Source of the DNA: Eutrigla gurnardus
Taxonomy: Eukaryota; Chordata; Actinopteri; Perciformes; Triglidae
NCBI GenBank assembly: GCA_963514095.1
Contig: OY741286.1
Location: 1,742,611-1,806,610, forward strand
Direction of reading: 5' to 3'
DNA length: 64,000 bases
The notes beneath the pieces were generated by a model, which had not been told where the DNA came from, searched no databases, and worked only from the letters and a program-made list of their open reading frames with translations. Positions 54,279-64,000 of this stretch are shown piece by piece (positions within the stretch are counted from its first letter, which is position 1; each line of letters starts with the position of its first letter). Position numbers and translations under genes: made by a program.

Positions 54279-57200
54279 GTAAGAACTGAACCTGAACTCT
54301 CATTAGAGGATGAATCAGGTCTAGACCAGCACCTTAATCAGTAACTCAGAGTCCACCAGCCCTGAATCCTGCAACCCGTTCTGTCTTCTGAACCACGATG
54401 AGTGACAGACAGTCTCTTGTTTCCCTGAAGCTCGAACAGAAAGGACCAATTAAATCCTTTTTAACTGGGATTAAACTACAGAATATGAAATAAACAATCC
54501 AACCTTAAAGAGACAATGAGGAGAAAACCTCTTGAAAGAAAAGACTCATAGACGGGAAAAGTATAGAGTTAATGACATAGAAGAGTAGCGGCCAGGCTAA
54601 GCTAAGCTAAGAACAGAAAGACTCCAAACTAACACCAAACTCGAGCACCGTCTTCCTCTCACTCAAGGGAGGTTGTAGAGTATTAAGTAAGACTCTTTAT
54701 ATCCACCAGACTCTTATTACAGGTTTTAACGTAACTGATAATGCATGAGGAGGTGTCTATTATCAGGAGGTAATGGACTACGTGAAGGACAGAACCATCA
54801 GACGCCCAGTGGAGATTTTGCAACCAAAATGTAAAGTTGTTTCATGAGTCATAACTCCGTTTCCACATCATTGTCACCCCATAAGGTTCTCATGCAACGG
54901 AAACATTGTCCACTGCTCCCGTTAATAGGACGGACCTTAGATACGACTTGGCAACGGGAGATATTTCTAGTCCGCTCAGCTCATAGAACTCTTAGGCACA
55001 GCTACAAACCACAAAGCTAACATTATGCTAGCAAAACGCTGAGTCCAGCACTAAGACGGGTGTTCACGGGTCCACAACGTGGTGTAATGTGACCCAGATC
55101 CATTTATAGTATTGATTCTGACACTAGCATCAACTCTTAGAGCAAGACTCATCAACATAAAGATAAACAGAGCCAACTGATTCATGAAGCTCAACTAGTT
55201 AGAATCTGATATTGTATTTAATATATCAGGATGCAGCAGCAGAGACCAGACTCCCCTGGACCTGGACCCAGCTGTGTGTCCATGAAGAGTGACCAGTCTA
55301 TGCCCCGCAATATTGGATTTAAAGCTGACCAAGCTGATGATGGAAGGTAAGAACTGAACCTGAACCCTCCTTAGAGGATGAATCAGGTCTAGACCAGCCA
55401 GAGAAAAGTTAAGAGTCAGTGAGAAGCTAAATTGGCTAACGTGACAGCTACTGCAAGCTAAGCTAAGCTAATATATGCTAAAGTGGGTTTACATCAGAGC
55501 TGACCAGTTCTGTAAAGTGAAGCCAAAGCTGAAGTGCCTTAAACTGTCAATCTCTCTGGTTGTATAGAAGTCTATGAGAAAATGGTCCTACTTCTCTCTG
55601 CTGGCCACCAGGGGGCGACTCCTCTCTGGTTGTATAGAAGTCTATGAGAAAATGGTCCTACTTCTCTCTGCTGGCCACCAGGGGGCGACTCCTCTCTGGT
55701 TGTATAGAAGTCTATGAGAAAATGGTCCTACTTCTCTCTTGATGTATTATCTCAGTAAACATTGTAAACATGAGTTTATGGTCTCAATCTCTAGTTTCAA
55801 GTCTTCTTCAATCCAGCATGATGTTCATTTAGTACATTATGGTCCATTTAGAGTCCACCAGACCAGGAAGCAGGGGATGCTTTAGGGGGCGGGGCTTACC
55901 TGCTGATTGACAGGTCGCTACCACACTACCAATGCAGTTAGCTACTAAGATGACTTAAACACTTAGCTGTAAAGTTGACCTTGAATTATGAAGCTAACTT
56001 TGTTAGCAGCTTCACACCAGAATCCAGATGGATCCAGATCCAGTAAGGTTGCTGCTCTGGGTTCCGCTCTACCGCTTGTGTTCATCAGATCCACCCTTTG
56101 TGCAGAATCCGAGGCTTCAAAACCGTAGTCCACAAACCAACAGGCGTTGTCACCATGACGACGTCCACTTCTGATCTCCAGTCTGTGGTTTAGTGACTCT
56201 TAACTTGGTTTTCTCCACAGAGTTCAGCAGATCTCAGAGGTTCCGTTGACCCAGCAGCATCAAACAGACCTGGACTCCATATTTATGGTGAGTACATGTA
56301 CAAGCTCTCCTTTCACTATTAACCACATCAACTACAGACTCAATGCTGAACTGGTTCTAGTGGTCTCCATGCTGCTCAGACCCACACATGAATCCCATGT
56401 TGGGTTCTTTAGAGTTCATGTTCAGTTTATCCTTCTGTTCCAGCTGCTGGAGGAGAACATCGGCACTTTTGTGAAGAACGAGCTGAAGAAGATCCAGAAG
56501 GTCTTGAGTCCAGATTACCCAGAATGCTTGGAGAGTGAGGACGAGGAGTTGTGGAGGAGCAGAGAGGCGTTTCGGAAGATCACAGTGCACTTCCTGAGGA
56601 GGATGAAGCAGGAGGAGCTGGCTGACCGTCTGCAGATCAGTAAGAGGATTTTAACAGATTTAACATGGTGGAAAGAAGAGAAGGATTCAACATGAAGAAC
56701 TTCATATTTCTCCTAATAGGCTGCACACAACTTCAATGTTTAGGTTCTCTGGTTGTCTACAGACCTGATTACAGCTGACATCATCATTATTATGCGTACG
56801 CATGATGTCAACGTTTATGTTGCTTTGCTTCAACCATCCAGACGAGTTAGAAGCTTTAAACAGTGAATTTAAACTGTTAGTAGCATCTAAATGTCTGCTT
56901 GTTACGTGTTCGGATGTCAGAATCGATATTCCAACAGACTCAAGTTCTACAGAGTTCAGACAGGATCACGACCGTTTCAGAGGAACAGGTGTTTCACTTC
57001 ACCCAGTGACCGTGTTAACTGGTGACTTTCAGCTCGTATAACTCCAGTGTTGGTAGATGAAAACAAAAATGTATTTAAAACAGGCTTCTACGAAGACACC
57101 TCCATGTTTTCAATGGTGGCGTCTCAGCGTGGAGGATTACGGTCTACCAGGATATTTAGAAATCCCAACGGTACTATTTTCAACACCGTCATCAATACCG

Positions 57201-59441
57201 TCTCTTTCTATGATGCTGTATTGTGATGTGTTGTAGTGACCAGCAGACGCCACCTGAGGTCAGTGTTTCTGTTTTGTTGCCTTAAAAATCTCATTCTGGT
57301 GAATTTTCCTTTCAAAACCAGAACGGCACATTGAGGCGATACAAGAGTCTCTTTATTTCTAGACTGACTCACTGAGCTTTACAGCTGCAGTTCAAAGGGT
57401 TATATATCCTTCCAGTTCTGTTTGTCTTGTAAATGTCTTTTATTTGACTTCTGTTGGCTTCATCAGGTGCACCTGATTGATTTTGTGTCCAATAGTTCTG
57501 ATTTAATCATGAAAGAAGCTCATGAAGTCACTCATACTGAGGACTATAGGAATACATGTCTCTAACACATGGCTTGTTCATAGACTGTAAAAGGGTCTGT
57601 AGGATCCACTAACTGGGTTCCTTTGTTGTTTATCCAGGAACCGCTGGTCCAGTGTACCAACGTAAACTCAAGTCTAACCTCAAGAAGGAGTTCCAGTGTT
57701 TGTTTGAGGGCATCACTAAAGCAGGAAACCCAACCCTCCTGAATCAGGTCTACACGGAGCTCCACGTCACAGAGGGAGGGACTGCAGAGGTCAATGAGGA
57801 ACATGAGGTCAGACAGATTGAAACGGCATCCAGGAAACCAGACAGACCAGAAACAACCATCAGACAAGAAGACATCTTTAAAGGCTCACCTGGAAGGGAT
57901 GAACCAATCAGAACAGTGATGACAAAGGGAGTGGCTGGCATCGGGAAAACAGTGTTAACACAGAAGTTCACTCTGGACTGGGCTGAAGACAAAGCCAACC
58001 AGGACATACAGTTCACGTTTCCATTCACATTCAGAGAGCTGAACCTGCTGAAAGAGAAGAAGTTCAGCTTGGTGGAACTCCTTCATCACTTCTTCCCTGG
58101 AACCAAAGAAGCAGGAATCTGCAGGTTTGAAGGGTTCCAGGTTGTGTTCATCTTTGACGGTCTGGACGAGTGTCGACTTCCTCTGGACTTCCACAACAAC
58201 GAGATCCTGACTGATGTTACAGAGTCCACCTCAGTCCAAGTGCTGCTGACAAACCTCATCAGGGGGAAACTGCTTCCCTCTGCTCGTCTCTGGATAACCA
58301 CAAGACCTGCAGCAGCCAATCAGATCCCTCCTGGGTGTGTTGACATGGTGACAGAGGTCAGAGGGTTCACTGACCCACAGAAGGAGGACTACTTCAGGAA
58401 GAGGTTCAGCGATGAGGAGCAGGCCAACAGGATCATCGCCCACATCAAGACCTCACGGAGCCTCCACATCATGTGCCACATCCCGGTCTTCTGCTGGATC
58501 ACTGCTACAGTTCTGGAGGACGTGTTGAAGACCAGGGAGGGAGGGGAGCTGCCCAAGACCCTGACCGACATGTACATCCACTTCCTGGTGGTTCAGTCCA
58601 AACTGAAGAACGTCAAGTATGATGGAGGAGCTGAGACGGATCCACACTGGAGTCCAGAGAGCAGGAAGATGATTAAGTCTCTAGGAAAACTGGCTTTTGA
58701 GCAGCTGCAGACAGGAAACCTGATCTTCTATGAACCAGACCTGACAGAGTGTGGCATCGATATCAAAGCAGCCTCAGTGTACTCAGGAGTGTTCACACAG
58801 GTCTTCAGAGAGGAGAGAGGACTGTACCAGGACCAGGTGTTCTGCTTCGTCCATCTGAGTGTTCAGGAGTTTCTGGCTGCTCTTCATGTCCATCTGACCT
58901 TCATCAACTCTGGTGTCAATCTGATGGCAGAAGAACCAACAACCTCCTGGTGGTCTAAAGTCTCCATAAACAAACCTAAACTAACACATCTGCACCAGAG
59001 AGCTGTGGACAAGGCCTTACAGAGTCCAAACGGACACCTGGACCTGTTCCTCCGCTTCCTTCTGGGTCTGTCACTAGAGACCAATCAGAAACACCTACGA
59101 GGTCTGCTGACACAGACAGGAAGTAGCTCACAGACCAATCAGGAAGCAGTCCAGTACATCAAGGAGAAGGTTAATGAGGATCTGTCTCCAGAGAGAAGCA
59201 TCAACCTGTTCCACTGTCTGAATGAACTGAATGATCGTTCTCTGGTGGAGGAGATCCAACAGTATCTGACTTCAGGACGTCTCTCCTCCAATAAACTGTC
59301 TCCTGGTCATTGGTCAGCTCTGGTCTTCATCTTACTGTCATCAGAGAAACATCTGGACGTGTTTGACCTGAAGGAATACTCTGCTTCAGAGAAGGCTCTT
59401 CTGAGGCTGCTGCCGGTGGTCCAAGCCTCCAGCAAAGCTCT
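54151..59441 (+). CDS. NLR family gene B, NLRC3-like, LRR exons lost
   Basis: Exons 54150-54278, 55230-55346, 56221-56287, 56444-56639 and 57638-59441, all GT-AG and phase-matched as in gene A. They encode the Pro/Gly-rich repeats, helical segment, FISNA and NACHT. No LRR exon and no 47-bp linker follow. The only downstream exon is B30.2 at 60344. Splicing NACHT directly to B30.2 gives Leu-Cys-Leu-stop, so the product would be about 770 aa ending just after NACHT. It may act as a decoy or be a pseudogene; the NACHT frame itself is intact and differs from A by few residues, which suggests recent loss. Confidence 0.82.
55230..55346 (+). CDS. NLR-B exon: Pro/Gly-rich SCVSMKSD repeat 2
   Basis: 117 bp, MKSDQSMPRNIGFKADQADD; same borders as 8082-8198. 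Confidence 0.82.
55552..55739. repeat. 70-bp tandem repeat with CTCF-like motif, 2.7 copies
   Basis: Units at 55552, 55622 and 55692 (partial). CTCF-like cores CCACCAGGGGGCGA at 55605-55618 and 55675-55688. Two units fewer than in gene A. Confidence 0.93.
56221..56287 (+). CDS. NLR-B exon: short linker before FISNA
   Basis: 67 bp, identical product to 9213-9279. Confidence 0.82.
56444..56639 (+). CDS. NLR-B exon: alpha-helical N-terminal segment
   Basis: 196 bp, identical product to 9436-9631 (LLEENIGTFVKNELKKIQKV ... QEELADRLQI). Confidence 0.86.
57638..59441 (+). CDS. NLR-B exon: FISNA and NACHT NTPase
   Basis: 1,804-bp exon between TTTATCCAG and GTAAATATAG. Walker A GVAGIGKT, Walker B VVFIFDGLDECRLPLDF, and ARLWITTRPAAANQIP are all intact. 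It has a single TNQKHLRGLLTQTGSSSQ unit (59080-59133) where gene A has two. Scattered substitutions relative to A include KEFQCLFEG for KKFQSLFEG and SRKMIKSLGK for TGKMIESLGK. Confidence 0.94.
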
Positions 59442-59797
59442 GTAAATATAGTTTTTATATTCAGAAAACAACAAACCATCTTGGAATTACAAGGTTCTAT
59501 CTGCATTCTGAACCATTTGATTGGTTTTCCAAACTGCAAAAGGTAAAGAAGTAAAAAGTAGTTCCAAATAGTTACTGAAGAGTAAAGGTAAGAAAGTATT
59601 TAGTGAAAAAACTACTCGAGTACTGAGTAACTTCTGAGTAAATTCTGATTATTGTGGCCCCGCACCTGGTGATCTGAGAGACTCCCAGGAGGCATAGACG
59701 TTGGAAGGGCAGCTAACCCCCCCAGTTACATAAAAACCAATGCTTTCTCTAACATGAAGCGTTTGTTACCTCAGCTGAAAGAAAAGAAACAACACAG

Positions 59798-59798
<1 letters not shown>

Positions 59799-59832
<34 letters not shown>
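59799..59832. repeat. Short (CA)n tract, deletion junction
   Basis: Left flank equals the left flank of the CA tract at 12844 and the right flank equals the right flank of the CA tract at 21488. The intervening 8.6 kb of gene A, with all LRR exons, is missing here. Confidence 0.93.
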
Positions 59833-59835
<3 letters not shown>

Positions 59836-60343
59836 TATAGTATTTAGTTAGATAGGCCACTTGGACTTAGTGTATGTTTCTTGTTCATTGTTAATAAACC
59901 CCTTATGAACATACTGCTGTGTTTATTAATGTTGTATAAGAATGAATGATATCAACCTCTTCTCTGTGAAGAATTCACTAATCCTTCAACTTTTTGTACT
60001 CATATTCTAATAGTTATTAATTATTGGCATTTCAGTACAAACTCCTTAATATTGAGACTGAGTATTGATATTAATAATGATCTATTAATAACTGAATCTG
60101 CTCCTGCTAGTTCCCCAACACTGTGTTTTTCTCTGCGATCCAACAAAACACACACCACTACACACCGGTGTCTATTTATCAATGAAATGTATGACGTGAC
60201 CATCACCATCAAGTTACCGCCCCCTTGTGATGTCATATACTAATACCCAAAGTATATTTATTAAGCTTTAAAACACAAACAAAAAACACCCAACTGTCTC
60301 CAACAATAACCTTTAGCTGCATTGTGTTTGTTCTCTCCATCAG

Positions 60344-60683
60344 ATGTCTGTGAACTGGAACTGGACACAAACACAGTCAGCAGAAACCTCAAACTGGACT
60401 ACAACAACAGGAAGGTGACATGTGTGTACGACGACCAGTCATATCCAGATCATCCAGACAGATTTGTCTCATGGCCTCAGCTGCTGTGTAGAGACGGTCT
60501 GACTGGTCGCTGTTACTGGGAGGTCGAGTGGAGAGGATGGGTTTATATATCAGTGAGTTACAGAGGAATCAAGAGGAGAGGAGACGACTCTAGGTTTGGA
60601 AGTAATGATCAGTCCTGGAGTCTGGGTTGTTATGATGGTCGTTACTTTGTCTATCACAAAAAGGAGCGAACAGACATCTCCTC

Positions 60684-60714
<31 letters not shown>

Positions 60715-60879
60715 TCTGGTGTGCTAGCAGTGTACTTGGACTGTCCTGCTGGCACTTTGACCTTCTACAGAGTCTCCTCTAACAAACTGATCCACCTCCA
60801 CACCTTCAACACCACATTCACTGAACCTCTTTATCCTGGGTTTACAGTCTGGCCTGGATCAGTGTCTCTGTGTCTCTGA
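60344..60879 (+). CDS. NLR-B PRY-SPRY (B30.2) exon
   Basis: 536 bp, acceptor CTCCATCAG, stop TGA. CELELDTNTVSRNLKLDYNN, DHPDRFVSWPQLLCRDGLTG, GRCYWEVEWRGWVYISVSYR, NDQSWSLGCYDGRYFVYHKK. A Ser run of ten followed by PPSG lies in the loop where gene A has six Ser. The domain is intact but is out of phase with the NACHT exon, so it can be used only with an unseen linker or not at all. Confidence 0.9.
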
Positions 60880-61194
60880 AACTGTTCACAACAAACACAA
60901 AGCGGTGTGATTACATTCAGAGTCGATGCAAAGATGTGAATGAAAACATAGCAGTTTGTAATCAGTCAGGTTCATTCCTCCTTGTACTTGTTGTAAATGT
61001 ATTCATGCTTGTGTAAATGTACTTAAATGAATGGAGTATATCGGGATGGCTTTGTCTTTAGACTGAACCTTGTCGTGTTGAGGAACATGCATTAGTGACT
61101 GGAGCAACTAGTTGCTGTCCAGTGAAAACCATCAACATGAAACACAGAGCACACACAGATTAGAATAGAAAACATCATGTATTTAACATATTAC

Positions 61195-61200
61195 AAATAA
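61195..61200 (+). terminator. Candidate polyadenylation signal of NLR-B
   Basis: AATAAA in ACAAATAAAACACAT, the counterpart of 22834-22839. Confidence 0.38.
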
Positions 61201-61865
61201 AACACATATTAAACTGTTTCTTCATTGTTGGAGAAGATGCTCCTGCTAAATCCACTGAGGAATTATAAACTATGATGATGCTGCAGCTGTGATTTTCCAT
61301 TCATCAACGCTTTATAACGCTTGCTCTTGGGTGATGTTGGGAGATACACAGACCAGCTGAGGAAGACGGCTGCACGATGCATGTGAACGTGTCTGGGTAT
61401 TGTTACCACCTGGCTCTAAGGTGGCAACAAGGAGGGAGGCGACACACAGATAAAGCACCAAAAAGGTACTTTTATTTGACAAAAGTAAATGAACTTATTT
61501 AGAAATGAATGTGGTGTGTAGGTAAGAAAAGGAGTCAGTCATGTCAGCAGTGTGTGGATGTGTGGACAATATGGTGAGATGTGTGCTGTATAGTGCCACA
61601 AACCAAACAAAGGAAGGAACAATCAAGGGTCTGGAGCCAGCTGAGAGAGAGAGAGGCTATGCAGAGGGCCGACTTCTATGCCCTCTGGAGAGCCCAGCCC
61701 ACATGGGCAGGTATAATCACGAGCCTCGACCCAAAAAGGGAATACTGTAGTGATCAATAAAAATCACGAGGCTGCTTGGGCAAGAAGTGCCGAGCGATTA
61801 AATACAGAAGTACCTTTAAGAGTAACGTGTTCTAATATAATACTGACAACAACTTCACGGACGTG

Positions 61866-61931
61866 AGGATAGTGTAGAGGTAACGTGCCGGCTTTGCATG
61901 CAGCCGGCCACGGTTCAATTCCTGACTATGG
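61866..61931 (+). pseudogene. tRNA-like sequence, duplicate copy
   Basis: A-box TAGTGTAGAGG at 61870-61880, B-box GGTTCAATTCC at 61912-61922; duplicate of 23506-23570. Confidence 0.4.
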
Positions 61932-61960
61932 AAGTTTGAGAAACTTCTTTCTTTGTCCGG

Positions 61961-62104
<144 letters not shown>

Positions 62105-62419
62105 GATAGGCCTAGTAAATTCATCTACATTGATCAACTCATTTATCTCAACAATTCAATGAATACATTCAATGAACTTATTAATGAACTCACCTGAAAG
62201 GAATGTATGAGGCTGTAAATTGCATGCAGCAATGCCTTTGTCATTGGGATCTATAACATGCTATTAATAATAACATCTTTATGCCTATCATGTTTGGGTT
62301 CTATTATTATATTTGGGTTCTGGGGAAATTGTATGACATATTTATCATAGTTAAGGTAAAATGTTGGTCTAATTCTCTGATCTAAAGACAATTATACAGG
62401 CAAAAAACACACGTGATGT

Positions 62420-62495
62420 CATCGCCGGGATGTGAACCTGGGATGCCCACGTTCGGGGGCAGGAGCATCACCACTCACCCAACTGGGGGCTTTAG
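62420..62495 (-). pseudogene. Second tRNA-like sequence, duplicate copy
   Basis: B-box-like GGTTCACATCC (62438-62428) and A-box-like TGGGTGAGTGG (62481-62471) on the minus strand; counterpart of 23875-23940 with about 10 extra bases between the boxes. Confidence 0.3.
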
Positions 62496-63266
62496 ATAAT
62501 GATATGGCCAGTCGGTCTTAAACAAAATAAACGATTTATTCATATTTTTTAATTGCAAGTGTAACCTTCTTCTTAGTCTTCTCGGGTTCTGTCTGATCAA
62601 CTAGGTTCGGATAAGGAGACTGGCAGTAGCACTGAAGCATGACAGCAATTGATCTCCAACCCACATAACACACAACACAAAATATGGTATAAATGTTTAG
62701 ATTCAAGTATTCAGTTTTGTTTCTCAACTTAAATTGTTCAGCCTTGCACACATTAAATGAAATGCAGTTCGCTTTCACATAAATTAAATTCGCAGAATGA
62801 AATAGAATGAGCTGACCAGGTAAGTACCGGTATAGAAAATAATAAAGATAAAATAAAATAAAATGTCTCTTTCCCCTTTAATGGCTTGAATTGTCCTTTT
62901 TATTCCTTGTTTTCCACTGTTTGTTTCAGTTTATTTATTGTCTTTCAGGGTCCTCCAAGGAGAAAACAGTTCTTTAAGTTCCTTTGTCAGTTTGTTTTTT
63001 AGCAAAAAACTGTAAAAAAAAATAGGAAAAAATCTAAAATACTGAGATGTCAGAAAAGAAAGTGCAAATATAATGTGTTCCTCCTCAGGACTGAGTCCTG
63101 TCCTACCACACTGGCGCCACACTGGTCCCGATGAACCAAGAGCCTCCACGCGGCAACGGCGGTGGTGTGGATCACAGTTGAACAGAAGAACTCGTCCCTC
63201 AAAAAAACCAGCCAAAATAGTTCAGAAAAGTCCGTGGAAACACTCGTCCGAGTCGCTCCCGAGATC

Positions 63267-63278
63267 GGTTTCACTTCC
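63267..63278 (-). promoter_or_regulatory. Candidate ETS-IRF composite element
   Basis: GGAAGTGAAACC on the minus strand (plus strand GGTTTCACTTCC) matches the GGAANNGAAA pattern bound by PU.1-IRF in immune genes. It lies about 110 bp upstream of the candidate signal-peptide exon. A single short motif match only. Confidence 0.3.
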
Positions 63279-63387
63279 ACCAGGTAAGTTTCTCTTCACA
63301 CTCACTTCCTAACGACAGTTTTATCACAACTTCCACGAAATATCATCACTTTTGGCCGCCGAACGGGGACGCTTTGCTCTGCGGCTG

Positions 63388-63475
63388 CATGAGGTTTCTC
63401 CTTTCTTTTTTCCTCTTTTTCTCTGTCCCTCACCTTCTCACACACACCGAGGCCTGCAGGTGATGCGTTCAGGTA
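63388..63475 (+). CDS. Candidate signal-peptide first exon
   Basis: ATG at about 63388 reads MRFLLSFFLFFSVPHLLTHT then EAC, a good signal-peptide profile (Arg, then a 12-residue Phe/Leu core). It reaches CTGCAG/GTGATG or, a little later, TTCAG/GTAAGC, either usable as a donor. No following exon was recognised before the end of the window, so the gene identity is unknown. Confidence 0.3.
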
Positions 63476-63598
63476 AGCTCGGAAATTCTACTATCGGACG
63501 AAAAACAACTACAATACAGGAAACCTATGATGTATTCAAGGAAACTGGTATTTCTGAGTGTTGTAATTATAACCAGGGTTACACAAGCGTGTATTTTT

Positions 63599-64000
63599 AG
63601 ACGCTTGATGAAAATATAGTCTGTTTGTACTTCATATATGTAATTTCTGTAATTTTTGGTCTTTCACGTGATGAAATCACGAGGACTAGGCTTGGCGGAA
63701 CCTTCTGCTGGTACAGTTGTTTCCGACAGACGGACTTCTCTGAAACCCCCGCTAAAGTAAGCCTGATGGTTAGCCTGCCCCGGAGCAGGCTAGTTTGGTC
63801 GGATAAATTCCCATGGTTACTTAGCGGAGAGTGCCTCAAGTCACGTTGATGGAACGCAACTCTCGCTAAAGGTAGCGAGGTTTATCCAAATTAGCCCGGC
63901 TTTGAGCTTAGCGAGTTTGATGGAATACCCCTCTGCTTTGTTCTGTTGTTTTTTGTTTTGTTTGATTTAGTTTTTTGTTGTAAGGCTTCTTTGAGCACCC
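63599..64000. repeat. Right edge of duplicated flank, copy B
   Basis: Starts AGACGCTTGATGAAAATATA and follows 24017-24420 closely to the window end. Confidence 0.5.

Larger units (their letters stand above)
62566..63598. other. 1-kb segment present only in copy B
   Basis: Interrupts otherwise collinear flank (copy A passes from 24003 to 24017 with only a few bases). It contains no recognised transposase. It holds an ETS-IRF-like site and a signal-peptide-like reading frame described separately. It may be an insertion in B or a deletion in A. Confidence 0.6.

Overview
The window looks like repeat-rich teleost fish DNA. The coding exons are short, have canonical GT-AG borders, and spell three fish-expanded immune families: NLRC3-like NLR genes (FISNA-NACHT, LRR, B30.2/PRY-SPRY), and Fc-receptor-like immunoglobulin genes. 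Most of the remainder is transposons (non-LTR, DIRS, BEL/Pao, palindromic DNA elements) and tandem repeats. No bacterial features are present, and the species cannot be fixed from the sequence.

Layout: 1-6353 is a left-truncated palindromic DNA element (TIR starting ACCTGGGCCCTC) carrying a long CCCTCCTCA minisatellite, with a near-complete minus-strand LINE nested in its right TIR. 6996-22517 is NLR gene A; nine exons join with matching phases into one open frame of about 1,094 codons. 22518-24420 is repeat-rich flank. 24721-27045 holds a broken plus-strand Fc-receptor-like gene flanked by an inverted duplication. 27760-33873 is a decayed BEL/Pao retrotransposon. 34582-36784 is a minus-strand Fc-receptor-like gene whose six exons give an intact 286-aa membrane protein. 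37200-39110 holds small repeats. 39385-45324 is a full-length DIRS-type tyrosine-recombinase retrotransposon with ITRs and a textbook internal complementary region. 45598-46384 is an orphan LRR-exon fragment. 46429-53507 is a second palindromic element with the same nested LINE. 54150-60879 is NLR gene B, a close paralogue of A. 60880-64000 repeats the 22.5-24.4 kb flank with a 1-kb insertion.

The NLR block is a recent segmental duplication (offset about 47.0-47.2 kb): both copies carry the same LINE at the same target site with the same TSD. Gene B has lost all LRR exons and the 47-bp linker exon. The join falls inside a CA microsatellite and puts the B30.2 exon out of frame. Gene A has a splice-donor sequence amplified into a 16-unit minisatellite just after its last LRR exon.

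The most unusual signal is in the LINE: ORF1 and ORF2 are in one frame separated by a single TAG, and no AUG precedes the endonuclease domain. This suggests stop-codon readthrough or a shared nonsense mutation. Other notable signals are tandem CTCF-like motifs in NLR introns, the DIRS circle-junction sequence, and two Fc-receptor-like paralogues with different cytoplasmic tails. All exon models come from reading splice sites, phases and family resemblance by eye; no alignment or database search was run.
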